Source of the DNA: DATAOG01 sp963782885
Lineage (GTDB): Bacteria > Pseudomonadota > Alphaproteobacteria > Geminicoccales > Geminicoccaceae
Assembly (NCBI GenBank): GCA_963782885.1
Contig: CAWALL010000005.1
Location: 1 to 64,000, forward strand
DNA length: 64,000 nt
Direction of reading: 5' to 3'
The position numbers were made by a program, and so were the translations under genes. Below the pieces are notes generated by a model. The model ran no database searches. It was not told the origin of the DNA and saw nothing but the letters and a program-made list of their open reading frames with translations. Positions 10,782 through 19,694 of the stretch are shown here, piece after piece (the stretch's first letter is position 1; the number at the start of each line of letters is the position of its first letter).

Positions 10782-11495
10782 TCATCCCCCCATGTAAAGC
10801 TTCATCAGCTGCGCGTCATCCCGGATCTGTGAGGGCGTGCCGTGGAACTGCTCGCGCCCGGCGACCAGGATGTAAAGCCGGTCGGCGACTGGCAGGGCTT
10901 CCCGGATGTTCTGCTCTACCATGACGACTCCGACCCCGCGCTCCTTGAGCGCGCGAACGCGCTCCAGCGTCTCGTGCACCAGGGTCGGCGCCAGTCCGGA
11001 GGAGGGTTCGTCGAGCAGGATGAAGGCGGGGTTGGAGACGAGCACGCGCGCGATCGCCACCATCATCTGCTCGCCGCCGCTGAGGTTCCCGGCAGCGATC
11101 CTGCGTCGCGCCTTGAGCGCCGGGAACTCCTCAAGGAGCCGCTCAATGCGGCGCTCGACCTCTTTGCGGTCCGGGACCACGAAGCCGCCCATGCGCAGGT
11201 TATCCCGCACCGACAGCCGGGGAAAGACGCCGCCGCCCTGGGCCATCATGACCACGCCTTCGCGCACCACTTTGTGGACGGGAAGCCGGCTCAGCTCGGT
11301 CCCGTTCAGCCTGACTGTCCCTTGCCAGAGCGGGAGCGCGCCCGCCACGGCCTTGATCAGCGTCGACTTGCCGCTGCCGTTCGGGCCGAATACGCACGTG
11401 ATCTCGCCGGCGCGGGCCTCGAGCGAGACGCCGCGGACGATCTCCTGCCGTCCGTAGCCGGTGACCACGTCATGGGCGACCAGCACGGCGCTCAT
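10782..11495 (-). CDS. livF: Branched-chain amino acid type ABC transporter, ATP-binding protein LivF
   Basis: This is one of two ATPases that power uptake through the LivHM pore. In 237 residues it has Walker A GPNGSGKS at 37-44, the ABC signature LSGGEQ at 138-143, Walker B FILLDEPS at 158-165, and a switch histidine-region variant VMVEQN. The start overlaps the livG stop by four bases, so the two are coupled. It is the last gene of a five-gene minus-strand operon. The real substrate could be an amino acid, a small amide or an aromatic acid, because this family is broad. Confidence 0.92.
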   Translation of the reverse strand: MSAVLVAHDVVTGYGRQEIVRGVSLEARAGEITCVFGPNGSGKSTLIKAVAGALPLWQGTVRLNGTELSRLPVHKVVREGVVMMAQGGGVFPRLSVRDNLRMGGFVVPDRKEVERRIERLLEEFPALKARRRIAAGNLSGGEQMMVAIARVLVSNPAFILLDEPSSGLAPTLVHETLERVRALKERGVGVVMVEQNIREALPVADRLYILVAGREQFHGTPSQIRDDAQLMKLYMGG

Positions 11496-12229
11496 GCGCG
11501 GCGGCCCAGATAGGCCTGCTGCACCTCGTGGTCCTGCGCGACCTCCTCGAACGTCCCCGAGGCGACCAGCTCGCCCTGGTGCATGACCAGGATGCGCTCG
11601 CAGATCTCCTGGATCAGCTCCATGTCGTGCTCGATGACGAGGAAGGTCGCGCCGGCGGCGCGCAGCCGGGTCAGCGCACCCAGCAGGATGCGGCGGATGC
11701 TGTAGTGGACGCCGGCGGTGACCTCATCGAGGAGCACGAGGCGCGGCGCGCGCATGTAGACGCGGCCGAACTCGAGCAGCTTCTGCTGGCCGCCCGAGAG
11801 CTCAGAGGCGAACTGGTGGGCGACGTGATCGATCTGCAGCAGCTCGAGCGCTTCCTGCGCCCGCGCCGGCGCGCCCCGCCACTCGCCTTCGACAGCGGCG
11901 GCGAGAAGGTTCTCACGGGCCGTCATGTTGCCGAACAGGGAGGGGATCTGAAAGGTCCGGCCGAGGCCGGCCCTGGCAATGCGCCACGCCCCGAGCCCGG
12001 TGACCTCGCGCCCGTCGAGCACCACGCGCCCGGCATCCGGGGCGATCCCGCCGGCGATCAGGTTGAACAGGGTGGACTTGCCGCTGCCGTTGGGACCGAT
12101 GACGCCGACGATCTCCCGGCGGGCGACGGCAAAGTCGACGCCGGCGACGGCGCGGATCCCGCCGAAGCTCTTGGCAAGCCCCGCGACCTCGAGCGCGGTA
12201 TCCGGAGGCGACGTCGCAGCCGCTTTCAT
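11492..12229 (-). CDS. livG: Branched-chain amino acid type ABC transporter, ATP-binding protein LivG
   Basis: This is the second ATPase of the importer, 245 residues. It has Walker A GPNGSGKS at 45-52, signature LSGGQQKLLEFGR, Walker B LVLLDEVTAGV and the H-loop FLVIEHDM. In the Walker B region most LivG proteins have LLDEP/AAG; here it is LLDEVTAG, a common variant. It starts 7 bases downstream of livM and overlaps livF by four bases. Confidence 0.92.
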   Translation of the reverse strand: MKAAATSPPDTALEVAGLAKSFGGIRAVAGVDFAVARREIVGVIGPNGSGKSTLFNLIAGGIAPDAGRVVLDGREVTGLGAWRIARAGLGRTFQIPSLFGNMTARENLLAAAVEGEWRGAPARAQEALELLQIDHVAHQFASELSGGQQKLLEFGRVYMRAPRLVLLDEVTAGVHYSIRRILLGALTRLRAAGATFLVIEHDMELIQEICERILVMHQGELVASGTFEEVAQDHEVQQAYLGRRA

Positions 12230-12236
12230 CGCCCCC

Positions 12237-13205
12237 TCACAGCTTGCGGATCAACGTCATCAGGAGACCCGGGCCGCCCCCGGTGCGCCGCGGTATCAGG
12301 CTCACGAGGCCGTTGGGCAGAAACAGGACCACGAGTGCGATGATCAGGCCCAGGATCGGGATGTAGATCGTGGTGTCGCCCAGAGTCGCCCAGAAGATCC
12401 GGTTCAGGAGCCAGAGCAGGGTCGCGCCGAGCGCCGGGCCCCAGACGCTGCCAAGGCCGCCCAGCAGCACCATCACCACCATCTGGTCGGTGATCGCGCC
12501 GCCCAATACGCTCGGCGGGTCGATGAAGGTGACCCAGTAGGCATAGATGCTGCCGAACACGGCGGCGATCGCCGCCGACAGCGCGAACGCCTGCACCTTG
12601 ACGCGCACGGCGTTGATGCCCATGGCCTCGGCGGCCGGCTCGTGGTCGCGCAGTGCCTTGATGCGAAAGCCGAAGCGCGAGCGCTCGCAAAGCAGCCACA
12701 CCAATGCGTAGGCGACGATCGTGGCCGCGAGCATCGCAAAGTAAAAGAAGTCCTCGTTCAGGAACGGCGGCAGCGACAGCCCGCCGGTGCCGCCGGTGAT
12801 CTCGAGCACGGTGACCAGCTGGTAAAGCATCTCGGCGAACGCCCAGGTGGCGATCGCGAAGTACGATCCACGCAGGCGCATAGTCGGCGCGCCGATGATG
12901 CCGGCGACCGCGGCCGCGCCCACGAGTCCGATCGGGATGGTCGCGACGAATGGCAGCCCGAACTGGCGCCCCATCAGAATCGCCGTCGCGTACGCGCCGA
13001 TCCCGAAGAAGGCGCTCTGCCCGAACGAAATGTAGCCTGCGTAGCCGCCGACCAGATTCCAGGAGCAGGCGAGCCCCGCCCACATCAGGACACCGGTCGC
13101 GATGCGCAGCCAATAGGCGTCGACGAGCAGCGGCAGCGCCAGCAGAAACGCGGTGCCGACCCCGAGCGCCACGGCCGGGAGCGAAAGCATTCCGGCTGCC
13201 TTCAC
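12237..13205 (-). CDS. livM: Branched-chain amino acid type ABC transporter, permease LivM
   Basis: This is a 322-residue inner-membrane permease with about eight to ten hydrophobic segments. The family loop GGYAGYISFGQSAFFGIGAY lies near residue 55, and the coupling-helix region RIKALRDHEPAAEAMGIN contacts the ATPases. Another conserved stretch is GGLGSVWGPALGA. It overlaps livH by four bases. Confidence 0.92.
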   Translation of the reverse strand: MKAAGMLSLPAVALGVGTAFLLALPLLVDAYWLRIATGVLMWAGLACSWNLVGGYAGYISFGQSAFFGIGAYATAILMGRQFGLPFVATIPIGLVGAAAVAGIIGAPTMRLRGSYFAIATWAFAEMLYQLVTVLEITGGTGGLSLPPFLNEDFFYFAMLAATIVAYALVWLLCERSRFGFRIKALRDHEPAAEAMGINAVRVKVQAFALSAAIAAVFGSIYAYWVTFIDPPSVLGGAITDQMVVMVLLGGLGSVWGPALGATLLWLLNRIFWATLGDTTIYIPILGLIIALVVLFLPNGLVSLIPRRTGGGPGLLMTLIRKL

Positions 13206-14071
13206 AGGCCCTGCCGCAGGATCCCCTGCGGCGCGACCAAGAGCACGAGGTAGAGCACACCGAAGACGACGAGGTGCGAGTAGCTGGCGCCAACGTAGGT
13301 GGCGACCAGCGCCTCGATCAGGCCGAGAAGGATGCCCGCGACGAGCACGCCGCCGACCGAGCCGAGGCCGGCCAGCACGGCCACGAAGAACGCGAACAGC
13401 GTGTAGCGCCCCCCGACCTCCGGGTTGACTGAGTAGATCGCGGTCACAAGCACGCCGGCGGCGCTCGTGATGCCGGTATAGATGGCATAGACCCCGGCGC
13501 TCAGGCGCCTGACGTCGACCCCCATAAGGCCGGCGTTCTCGCGGTCCTGAGCGACGGCGCGCACGGCGAGTCCGAAGCGGGTGCCGTAAAGCACGATGAA
13601 GAGGCCCACGCTCATCAGCACCGCGAACGCGAACGCGACCACCCGCAGCATCGGCAGCACCACCGGGCCGACGGTGAGCGCGCCCCCGATCGGCGTCGAA
13701 AGAGTTCGCGTGTTGAAGCCCCAGAGCGTCAGCACGCCGCCCTGCATCAGGATGAACAGGCCGAACGTGAAGGCCAGCGCCATCAGGTCCGGTCGCGCAT
13801 AGCGGCTCGTGCGCACACGGTAAATCAGCGGCCCCAGCAGGTAGCCCACGCCGGCAAACAGCAGGAAGGTCGGAACGAGCGAGCCGAACGCGTCCAGCCC
13901 GAACAGCCGGCCCGCCCAGTAGCTTGCGTAGCCGCCGAGCATCACCCAGCCGCCGACGGCGAAGTCGATCACGTGCAGGACGCCGAATGTGAGCTGGAAG
14001 CCGAGCGTGAGGCTGGCCAGGACACCGCCGATCAGGATGCCGTTCAGCGTGGTCTGCAGGAACAAGTCCAT
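13202..14071 (-). CDS. livH: Branched-chain amino acid type ABC transporter, permease LivH
   Basis: This is a 289-residue permease with the expected hydrophobic pattern. Family motifs are LTLGFQLTFGVLHVIDFAVGG near the N-terminus, RAVAQDRENAGLMGVDV (coupling region), and FVAVLAGLGSVGGVLVAG near the C-terminus. It follows the binding-protein gene after an 80-base gap and overlaps livM by four bases. Confidence 0.92.
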   Translation of the reverse strand: MDLFLQTTLNGILIGGVLASLTLGFQLTFGVLHVIDFAVGGWVMLGGYASYWAGRLFGLDAFGSLVPTFLLFAGVGYLLGPLIYRVRTSRYARPDLMALAFTFGLFILMQGGVLTLWGFNTRTLSTPIGGALTVGPVVLPMLRVVAFAFAVLMSVGLFIVLYGTRFGLAVRAVAQDRENAGLMGVDVRRLSAGVYAIYTGITSAAGVLVTAIYSVNPEVGGRYTLFAFFVAVLAGLGSVGGVLVAGILLGLIEALVATYVGASYSHLVVFGVLYLVLLVAPQGILRQGL

Positions 14072-14151
14072 GCGTCCCCTCCGGGCGCCCGTTCAGGAGC
14101 CGCTGGCGCTGGCGGCGCGCGGGGAGCCGGCCGGCGGCCGTATGATCGGGC

Positions 14152-15414
14152 TCAAGACCAGGCGGGCAGCGGATAGATCATCTGCTCCTTGGCGGCCTCG
14201 GCGGGCGCCACCGGCACCGTCCGGCCTTTCTTGATCTGGATGAGGACCGGCACCGGCTGCGTGTTATCGTGGAAGTGGTCGCCAGAGGTCTCGAACTTGA
14301 TGGGTCCGTAGAAGGTCTTGATGTCCGTCGCCTCGATCGCCTCGGCCAGTGCCTGATGGTCCTCCTGGTTCCACGGCGGGGCCTTGCCTAGACGCGCGGC
14401 CGCGTCCATGAGCACGAGTCCGCTCGCCGAACAGGCCGCCTCGGTGTAGTCGGGGTGGGTGCCCCAGCGCTTGAACGAGAGCTGGTCGTAGTCCTTTGCG
14501 CTCCTGAACAACCCGTCCTCGAACGGCACGTCCGCCGTCCACATCGTGATGCCGAAGATGCCGTCGGCGTCGGCGCCGAGCTGCTCGGCGAACGCCGGCT
14601 CCGTGACGCCATAGTGCATGATGATGGCCTTGGGGCGGAAGTTCAGCGACTTCGCCGCCCGGACGAAGTTGATCAGCACCTCCTCGTGGCCGCCGACCGC
14701 GACGAGGTCCGGGTTCATCGCTGCGAGATTGGAGATGATCGGCGTGAGGTCGGCCTTGGCCGGGATCAGCTCGTAATGCTTGAGCTCGAGGCCGACCTCC
14801 TCGACCCCCCCGCGGAAGCCCTCGGCGGTCTCCTTCGAGAACGGCTCGTTGACGCCGATGACCGCAGCGCTTTGCGGTTTGGGATCCTTGGCGTTCTCGG
14901 CGATCAGACGAATCGATTTCCCGGAGGAGAGGTCGACCGAGGGAATCATGCCGAAATTGAAGGGCGGCTTGGCCAGCCAGACGTTCGGGGATTCGGCGGA
15001 CCCCGAGATCATCGGCACCCGGTACTTGGTGCAGATCGGCTGGACCGCAAGGGTGACGCCGCTGGTGTAAGGTCCGAAGAGGACGTCGACCTCATCCTGT
15101 ACGATGAGCCGCTCGGCGGCTGCGGCACCCGACGACGGCTCCGACTGCGCGTCGCCGTAGAACACCTTGACCGGGTAGCGCTGGCCGCCGATCTCGACGC
15201 CGCCTTTCTTGTTGATCTGCTCAGACCAGAGCTCGTAGCCGCGGCGGGTGAGGGTGCCACCCATCATGTTCTCGCCGGACAGCGAGGTCACCACGCCACA
15301 CTTGATCGTGGGCGCCTGGGCGAAGGCGACGCCGCTCCGCCCGGTGATCGCCCACACGGTTCCGGCCAGCGCCGTCGTGCCGACGAAGCCGCGCCTGTTC
15401 AGGTTTCGAGACAT
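14152..15414 (-). CDS. Periplasmic binding protein of the liv-type ABC transporter
   Basis: This is a type I periplasmic ligand-binding protein (LivK/Peripla_BP_6 family, about 420 residues). I place the start at 15414 (MSRNLNRRGFVG) because it has a GAGGGAGAAG ribosome-binding site and begins a twin-arginine-like signal ending near AFAQA. The open frame extends further upstream but has no signal there. The mature protein opens with the family strand IKCGVVTSLSG. It is the first gene of the operon, so the promoter should lie in 15415-15690. Ligand identity cannot be read from sequence; the nearby acyl-CoA synthetase/ThDP cluster hints at a carboxylic acid. Confidence 0.88.
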   Translation of the reverse strand: MSRNLNRRGFVGTTALAGTVWAITGRSGVAFAQAPTIKCGVVTSLSGENMMGGTLTRRGYELWSEQINKKGGVEIGGQRYPVKVFYGDAQSEPSSGAAAAERLIVQDEVDVLFGPYTSGVTLAVQPICTKYRVPMISGSAESPNVWLAKPPFNFGMIPSVDLSSGKSIRLIAENAKDPKPQSAAVIGVNEPFSKETAEGFRGGVEEVGLELKHYELIPAKADLTPIISNLAAMNPDLVAVGGHEEVLINFVRAAKSLNFRPKAIIMHYGVTEPAFAEQLGADADGIFGITMWTADVPFEDGLFRSAKDYDQLSFKRWGTHPDYTEAACSASGLVLMDAAARLGKAPPWNQEDHQALAEAIEATDIKTFYGPIKFETSGDHFHDNTQPVPVLIQIKKGRTVPVAPAEAAKEQMIYPLPAWS

Positions 15415-15568
15415 GCCTCTTCTCCCTCTTGACGGTGCGCCCTGCCGATGAGGACCTGTTGCCACTCGCCAGCGGCATTGCGGCATGACTTTCACCAAGC
15501 CGGCGGCGGATTGCAACAGTCCGCGCGGGGCAAGCCGCCTCTTGGGAGGACGGGCCGGCACATTTGAC

Positions 15569-15609
15569 GTCGACCGCGGGGACCGTCCAGGACGGCATCT
15601 GCGGTCGAC
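15569..15609. repeat. Nested inverted repeat upstream of the liv operon
   Basis: The arms GTCGACCGC (15569-15577) and GCGGTCGAC (15601-15609) enclose a second small hairpin, CCGTC-CAG-GACGG (15583-15595). The structure sits between the IS256 relic and the binding-protein gene, about 155 bases upstream of its start. It could be an operator, or the end of another decayed element. Confidence 0.45.
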
Positions 15610-15687
15610 GAGGACGTGAGTGGTATTTCCGGTCGCGGGGTCGCGGCGCACCACGACAGTAATGTTGCCGCCATGCTCGAGGTTCGG

Positions 15688-15983
15688 AGGTCGTGTCCCT
15701 GGACGTGGTGTAGGAGTTGGGCGGCCGGGACCTCCGTGACGGGTCGGGTCGCTGTGGTTCATGCGGCCGCGGCGGGCAGCATGAGGGTGAGATCATCGCG
15801 CAGGGGCGCGATCGTTTCCAGGGTCATGTAGCGGGCCCGCTGCACCGACCATTTATCGTTCTGCTCCAACAGGATGGTGCCGACCAGGCGAGTGATCGCG
15901 GCCTCATTCGGGAAGATGCCGACCACCTCGGTGCGCCGCTTAATCTCGCCGTTGACACGCTCGAGCGGGTTGGTAACCGGCAT
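15688..15983 (-). mobile_element. IS256-family relic: transposase C-terminus and terminal repeat
   Basis: The coding part (stop at 15759) gives about 75 C-terminal residues of a mutator-type transposase: NPLERVNGEIKRRTEVVGIF, then LLEQNDKWSVQRARYMTLE. Downstream at about 15688-15720 is the characteristic IS256-type end, read on the minus strand as CTCCTACACCACGTCCAGGG followed by ACACGACC. The catalytic domain is gone, so this is a deletion relic. Confidence 0.8.
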
Positions 15984-16219
15984 GATGCCCGCGGTGCCAC
16001 CGCAGCCGGCGAGGATCGCTTGATCGTCGCGTATGGTGCGACCATCCGGGCTGCGGGGCGCTGGGAGCACGAAGCGTGGGCAGGCCGATGCATTGGATGA
16101 GCTGCGAGCTCGCGTTGGTAGCTGGCCGCCCCTGCGACCCGCCCGGTTGCGCTGCGAGCGCGGATCCGTAGTTGTCGTGCGGCCCACCGCTCCCTTGGCC
16201 AAACTCTGGAGGGAATCGG

Positions 16220-16990
16220 ATGAGGCGCGTGATCGGCATGGACATCCACCGCACCTTTGCCGAGGTGGTGTTCTGGCAGGATGGGCGACTGCGCTGGCAA
16301 GGCCGGGTCGATATGCCCGGTCGGGGCTCGAGGGCTTCGGCCGCAGCCTGATGAAGGATGACGAGGTGGTGCTCGAGACCACCGGCAATGCGATGGCGGG
16401 GGTGCGTGCGCGTACTGAGCCCCTACGTTGCCCGCGTCGTCATGGCCAATCCGTTGCAGGTCAAGGCGATCGCTCACGCCCACGTGAAGACCGATAAGAT
16501 CGACGCCGGCGTCCTGGCATCGCTGCACGCCGCCGGCTTCCTGCCCGAGGTGTGGTTGCCCGACGCCGAGACCGAGCGGCGGCGCCGCCTGGTGGCGCGG
16601 CGCAACCAGGTCGTCCGCCACCGCACCCGGATGAAGAACGAGATCCATGCGATCCTGGCCGCGCACCTGGTTCCGCCATGCCCGCACGCCGAGCTGTTCA
16701 ACCGGCCCGGCCGGGTTTGGCTCGACCGTCAGGCCTGCCCGACGACGAGCGTGCGGCGGTCATGCGGCACCTGCGTGAGCTCGACCGCCTCGGCGAGGAG
16801 CTCGCGGTGCTGGATCGCGACATCGCCGACGCCACCGACGATCCGGCCGTGCGGCGCCTGCTCACGATCGCTGGCGTGAACCTCACCGTCGCGGCCGGGC
16901 TGGTCGCCGCCATCGGCGACATCCGTCGCTTCCCGCGCCCGCAGCAGCTGGTGAGCTACTTCGGGCTCAACCCGCGGGTCCAGGCGCTGC
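16220..16990 (+). pseudogene. IS110-family transposase relic (several frameshifts, 3' truncated)
   Basis: It starts MRRVIGMDIHRTFAEVVFWQ with a GGAGGGA ribosome-binding site, typical of DEDD transposases of IS110. At least three shifts occur, near 16315, 16395 and 16720. The family blocks are spread over frames: VVLETTGNAMA, then AHVKTDKIDAGVLASL, then LTIAGVNLTVAAGLVAAIGD. Homology ends after YFGLNPRV near 16985, so the C-terminal third, including the conserved serine region, is lost. The 16990-17170 stretch after it has no recognisable gene. Confidence 0.85.
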
Positions 16991-17300
16991 TCACCAGGAA
17001 CGGTGCGGCGTTCCTGGGTCAGCCCATGGCGGGCCACGGGGCTGCCGGGCTCGCGGGCCGAAACCTTGCGCGCCTAGCGTTGGCTGTCAGCGAAGGCGAT
17101 ATTTTCGAGCTGTCGGTCTGGCACTCTGCCGGCGCATCGCTCAACGTCGAGGCGGGCAGTCAGACATAATTCGTAATCGAGGTTGGTCGGATAGAGCGGG
17201 TGAGGCGGCCGCCGAGGGCGCCGCGCTCCAGCGACCGGACGGTCTGCGAAAGAGCGCCCCACTCGCAGATTGATCTTGACTCCATCACGATCGCGAGATA

Positions 17301-17324
17301 TTGAATTCAGAATTCGGAGTTCAA
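17301..17324 (+). promoter_or_regulatory. Possible operator at the GntR gene start
   Basis: TTGAA and TTCAA arms flank an AT-rich core with two GAATTC-like units directly before the ATG at 17326. The AT-rich patch stands out in GC-rich DNA. GntR/FCD regulators commonly bind near their own start, so autoregulation is plausible. Confidence 0.4.
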
Positions 17325-17325
17325 A

Positions 17326-18066
17326 ATGCACCGGATCGAGCCTCAGATCAGCCTCGCCGAGCAAGCCTACCGGGCGATCCTGGACGAGATCTGCCAGGGC
17401 GCGCTCGCGCCTGGCACCCACCTCGTGCAGGAGCAGCTCGCCGAACGGCTCGGCGTCTCCCGCCAACCCGTCCAGCAGGCGATGGCGCTGTTGAAGAGCG
17501 ATGGCCTCGTTCAGGAGCTGGGAGCCCGCGGCCTCTACGTCGCGCCGCTGGATGTCGAGGTGATGCGGCAGCACTACGAGATCCGCGGCGCCCTCGACAT
17601 GCTCGCCGCCCGGCTCGGCGCGGAACGGGCCGGCTGCTCGTCCGGGATCGCAGACGAGATCGCGCGCCGCGGACAGGAGATCATGACCGCCGGCACGGCG
17701 GCGGCGGCCGCCGTCGACGTCAGGCTCATGGTCCACCATGACGTCGCGTTCCATAAGTTCCTCTACGACCTCTCCGGAAATCCGCTCCTGGCGGGCACCG
17801 CCGAGCCACATTGGCGCTACCTCCGCCGGGTGATGGCAGAGGTGCTGCGCTATGCGGAGCCTGGACCGCGGATCTGGGAGCAACATCGGGGCATCCTGAA
17901 CGCCATCGTCCGCGGCGACGCCGAGGCGGCGATGGAACGCGCCGCACGGCACGTCAGCGGCGCAGCCGAACAGCTTTCCTGCGCGTTCAGGGATGGGCGA
18001 ACCCACGGCGGTTCTGCAGCGGCAGGCCACCCGGTGAGACGCAAGCCGGGCGTCAGGCGCACGTAG
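17326..18066 (+). CDS. GntR-family transcriptional regulator, FCD type
   Basis: This 246-residue protein has an N-terminal winged helix (LAEQAYRAILDEICQGALAP, then LAERLGVSRQPVQQAM) and an all-helical FCD ligand-binding domain. The FCD metal ligands are visible as the histidine in MVHHDVAFHKFLY and later WEQHRGILNAI and ARHVSGA. The ATG at 17326 has GGAG seven bases upstream. The acyl-CoA synthetase follows 29 bases after its stop, so it probably controls that operon in response to an acid or acyl-CoA. Confidence 0.85.
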   Translation: MHRIEPQISLAEQAYRAILDEICQGALAPGTHLVQEQLAERLGVSRQPVQQAMALLKSDGLVQELGARGLYVAPLDVEVMRQHYEIRGALDMLAARLGAERAGCSSGIADEIARRGQEIMTAGTAAAAAVDVRLMVHHDVAFHKFLYDLSGNPLLAGTAEPHWRYLRRVMAEVLRYAEPGPRIWEQHRGILNAIVRGDAEAAMERAARHVSGAAEQLSCAFRDGRTHGGSAAAGHPVRRKPGVRRT

Positions 18067-18095
18067 GGCGCGCGGACGCTCTGAAGGGGAGACGA

Positions 18096-19658
18096 ATGAA
18101 GGAGCTCTTGACGCTCGGGCAGATGCTCGGTGTGCACGCGCGGCTGCAGCCCGAGAGGACCGGTGCCCGCGATCTCGAACGCTCGATGACGTTCCTGGAG
18201 TGGAACCGCCGCGCCTGCCGTCTCGGCAACGCGCTCATGGGGCTCGGTCTCGCGAAGGGTGACCGAGTCGCGGTGCTCGCCTACAACTGCGTCGAGTGGG
18301 CGGAGATCTACGCGGCGGTGGCCAAGGCCGGGGTGATCGCGGTCCCGGTCAACTTCCGGCTGGTCGCGGCCGAGGTCGCTTTCGTGGTCGAGGACGCCGA
18401 GGCGTCGGCCGTCATCGCCCAGGACGGGCTGCACGGCGTGATCGAGGAGGTCCGGGGCGGCCTTTCCGTGCCGGCGCCGAACTACGTCCATTTCGGTGCC
18501 ACCTGCCCGCCCGGCTGGCGCGGCTACGAGGACCTGCTGGCCGCTGCGAGCGATGGCGAGCCCGATCGGAAGGTGACGCCCGCTGATCCTTGGACGCTGA
18601 TGTACACCTCGGGCACGACCGGCAATCCGAAGGGCGTCATCCGGAGCCACCGGGCCACGGCGCTCCTCTCCCTCGTCACCGAGATCGAGCTCGGCATCCA
18701 CCGGCAGGACGACGCGCTCCTGGTCATGCCGATGTGCCACGCCAACTCGGTCAACTTCTTCGGCGCGTTCAGCTACTGCGGCGGAACGACCAGCATCTAC
18801 TCCCGCAAGAGCTTCGACCCGGCGCATTGCCTGCGGGCGCTCGACGAGAGCGGTGCCAGCTTCACTTCGCTGGTGCCCACGCACTACAGCATGATGCTCG
18901 ACGTGCCGGCCCCCGAGCGCGCCCGGCACGATTTCGGCCGCGTCGCCAAGCTGATGATCTCCTCGGCGCCGGCACGCGCCGACACCAAACGCGCGGTCAT
19001 GGAGATGTTCCCGAACTCGGGCCTGTTCGAGCTTTACGGCTCGAGCGAGGCCGGCTGGGTCACGATGCTGCACCCGGACGAGCAGTTCACCCACCTCGGC
19101 ACGGTCGGCCGGGAGTGCGTCGGCTCCGCACCGATCCGCCTGCTCGACGACAACGGCGCCGAGGTCCCGGACGGCCAGCCGGGCGAGCTCTACTCCTGCA
19201 CCCCCTGGACCTTAGACGGCTACTGGAAGCGGCCGGACAAGACGGCGGAGGCGTTCCGGGGCGACTGGTGCACGGTCGGCGACATGGCGCTGCGCGATGG
19301 CGACGGCTACATCCGCCTCATCGACCGCAAGAAGAACATGATCATCTCGGGCGGCGAGAACGTCTATCCCTCCGAGGTCGAAGCAGTGCTCTGCGCCTGC
19401 CGGAAGGTCAAGGATGCCGCGGTCGTCGGCCTGCCCGACGCCAAGTGGGGAGAGCGGGTCCACGCCGTGGTCGTGCTGAACGACGGCGTCACGGCGGACG
19501 AGGCCGAACTGCTCGACTTCTGCCGCTCGCGGATCGCGGGCTACAAGCGCCCGCGCTCGGTGTCCTTCATCCGCGACCAGGACATGCCGCGCACCGCGAC
19601 CGGCAAGAACCTGCACCGCGAGGTACGGGCCATGTTCGCGGCCCGGGCGAACGACTGA
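18096..19658 (+). CDS. Acyl-CoA synthetase (AMP-forming)
   Basis: It activates a carboxylic acid to its CoA thioester through an acyl-adenylate. The product of about 520 residues has the P-loop LMYTSGTTGNPKGVI near residue 168, the A5 motif ELYGSSEAGW, the A7/A8 hinge GDMALRDGDGYIRLIDRKKN, and the catalytic lysine in RTATGKNLHRE near the C-terminus. I chose the ATG at 18096 after AAGGGGA. Substrate is unknown. The ThDP enzyme follows 36 bases later, suggesting acid activation and then C-C bond cleavage or formation on the CoA ester. Confidence 0.88.
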   Translation: MKELLTLGQMLGVHARLQPERTGARDLERSMTFLEWNRRACRLGNALMGLGLAKGDRVAVLAYNCVEWAEIYAAVAKAGVIAVPVNFRLVAAEVAFVVEDAEASAVIAQDGLHGVIEEVRGGLSVPAPNYVHFGATCPPGWRGYEDLLAAASDGEPDRKVTPADPWTLMYTSGTTGNPKGVIRSHRATALLSLVTEIELGIHRQDDALLVMPMCHANSVNFFGAFSYCGGTTSIYSRKSFDPAHCLRALDESGASFTSLVPTHYSMMLDVPAPERARHDFGRVAKLMISSAPARADTKRAVMEMFPNSGLFELYGSSEAGWVTMLHPDEQFTHLGTVGRECVGSAPIRLLDDNGAEVPDGQPGELYSCTPWTLDGYWKRPDKTAEAFRGDWCTVGDMALRDGDGYIRLIDRKKNMIISGGENVYPSEVEAVLCACRKVKDAAVVGLPDAKWGERVHAVVVLNDGVTADEAELLDFCRSRIAGYKRPRSVSFIRDQDMPRTATGKNLHREVRAMFAARAND

Positions 19659-19694
19659 TCCAGCACAGCCAGACGATCGAGGGAGGCAAAGCCC

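Noticed and set aside
11528..13253. Long plus-strand frames across the liv genes
   Set aside because: They are antisense to clear ABC transporter genes with intact motifs.
15415..15762. Upstream extension of the binding-protein gene
   Set aside because: The frame is open but has no signal peptide or ribosome-binding site at the upstream starts, and it overlaps the IS256 end. The start at 15414 has both.
16990..17170. Open frames after the IS110 relic on both strands
   Set aside because: They have no family motifs and are bounded by decayed DNA; I could not support a gene.
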